64,000 nucleotides of DNA from Panorpa germanica (Eukaryota; Arthropoda; Insecta; Mecoptera; Panorpidae): the NCBI GenBank assembly GCA_963678705.1, contig OY783218.1:3668152-3732151 (forward strand). Reading direction: 5' to 3'. Positions 63,109 through 64,000 of this stretch are shown here, piece by piece (within the stretch, counting starts at the first letter, position 1; each line of letters begins with the position of its first letter). Position numbers and translations under genes: made by a program. The notes beneath the pieces were generated by a model, which saw nothing but the letters and a program-made list of their open reading frames with translations, was not told the origin of the DNA and searched no databases.

Positions 63109-63126
63109 TGACCTTGACCTTGACCT
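63109..63126. promoter_or_regulatory. Triple nuclear-receptor half-site
   Basis: TGACCTTGACCTTGACCT: three direct TGACCT half-sites without spacing. On the minus strand this contains TCAAGGTCA twice, the extended half-site bound by monomeric receptors such as ERR and FTZ-F1. It lies about 540 bases upstream of the candidate TATA box. Confidence 0.4.
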
Positions 63127-63399
63127 ACGTAAAGGGCATCAGCAAGAAATTCTCAGTGACAGTGAAATCAACTGCTTTTTTAAATATTTATTGCAAGGGT
63201 TCACAAAATACTGTCTGCGGAGACTGCTTATGCTTAGTATTTTGTGTCATTGGAAAGAAATTAAAAATAATTACTACCGTTCCAACTACTAGGTTGAAAT
63301 GTTGCACTACTCTTTGTGCATAACTGAAAATATATTGTCAAGTTGTTCCCTTTTTAATAATTGATACTTTGTTTAATATTTGGTGCCAGCCGTAGAATA

Positions 63400-63495
63400 A
63401 ATGTATGTCTATATCCAGGAATCGAACCCGAACCCAAAAATAGCTGAGTGAGAGAGAGAGTCATGACCTAGCTACCTCGATCAACCAGAGGACGT
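63400..63495 (-). mobile_element. tRNA-derived SINE copy (partial)
   Basis: On the minus strand it has a B-box-like GGGTTCGATTCCTGGAT about 50 bases after an A-box-like TGATCGAGGTAGCTAGG. The same B-box segment recurs near 25140, so this is a dispersed family and not a functional tRNA. Confidence 0.5.
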
Positions 63496-63562
63496 ATCCA
63501 TATATACTATCAAGAGACAAATTTTTAATCCACCATCAATAAAATAGGAAATTATATTTGTT

Positions 63563-63797
63563 AAATATAGGGGCCTATTTTGTATCTGCTTGCCTGACGT
63601 CTGTTAACTTCTGATGATTATTCAAAGGCCTATATTTTCCAAACTAAGCTATGTAAGTTTACACAGAACTATCAGAAGACCTTAAATAAAAAGCAAAATG
63701 GTTTAAGTTGGAATAAGTAGTTTAATTTGTAAGTTATAGGCCTTTGAAATTGTCAGAAGTTAACAGGTAAGCAGTTATGAAATAGGCCCCTTAGTTT
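63563..63797. repeat. MITE with long terminal inverted repeats, about 230 bp
   Basis: Left arm from AGGGGCCTATTTTG to CAAAGGCCTATA (63569-63634); right arm TATAGGCCTTTG to AATAGGCCCCTT (63734-63792). The arms pair over about 60 bases with several mismatches. No ORF. Confidence 0.7.
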
Positions 63798-64000
63798 ATT
63801 ACACTGATAAACGCTCATTTTACCATCTTAAACGAGCACTACGTTTGGATCTGAGGTGGTTAAACCACATACTATAAATTTGTTTATATAGCAAATAAAT
63901 AATTTATATTATTTAAGCTTAAAAAATTCATAAAAGTCGCCCTCTATTTTTACCCAGGGATCGAAATCCGTTATTATTTGTTGTGTTATTTGATAATGTT

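Larger units (their letters stand above)
61005..64000 (-). other. Upstream region of sls (5' intron and flank)
   Basis: About 3 kb without coding sequence. It holds the candidate promoter near 62570, the nuclear-receptor half-sites near 63115, a SINE, a MITE, and two diverged copies (about 61810-61870 and 62025-62090) of a segment containing GCTTGT and TGCAAGACAATT. The 5' UTR exon of sls should lie here or further upstream. Confidence 0.6.

Noticed and set aside
63400-63495. A tRNA gene on the minus strand
   Set aside because: Only A- and B-box-like motifs are present; no cloverleaf or anticodon arm could be folded, and the B-box segment recurs near 25140.

Overview
The window holds one giant gene on the minus strand plus its introns, upstream region and transposon debris. 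It is animal DNA: long AT-rich introns with GT-AG borders, no operons, and tandem I-set immunoglobulin (Ig) domains. The protein is the insect titin homologue Sallimus (Sls), including the Kettin isoform. The Lepidoptera-like repeats in the large intron suggest a moth or butterfly; the species assignment is inference.

Layout, read in the direction of transcription (high to low coordinates). 64000-61005: upstream region or 5' intron, with a candidate TATA promoter, a triple nuclear-receptor half-site, a SINE and a MITE. 60993-43775: 19 coding exons for about 4,775 residues with 35 Ig domains, most separated by short kettin linkers. 43774-34788: a 9 kb intron with a Helitron-like element, an ORF1-only LINE nested inside it, and several inverted-repeat elements. 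34787-28833: a PEVK-type exon with about 18 copies of a 74-residue repeat, ending in Ig36. 28489-26628: Ig37-Ig41. 26307-25280: a probable alternative last exon with its own stop. 24822-22199: Ig42, a non-Ig region and two tiny exons. 21332-1527: a single 19.8 kb exon of about 6,600 codons, made of ~68-residue repeats followed by ~85-residue charge-alternating modules, many in a 1,524 bp higher-order repeat. 1449-1: the next exon, which runs off the window.

I derived the exon borders by reading splice sites; all consecutive borders keep one reading frame. The in-window coding sequence is about 44.4 kb (about 14,810 codons). Kettin (Ig1-35) ties the Z-disc to thin filaments. The PEVK and charged-repeat regions form the extensible I-band part. 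Two internal stops (read-through after Ig35; alternative exon after Ig41) would give shorter isoforms. The gene's 3' end lies beyond position 1.
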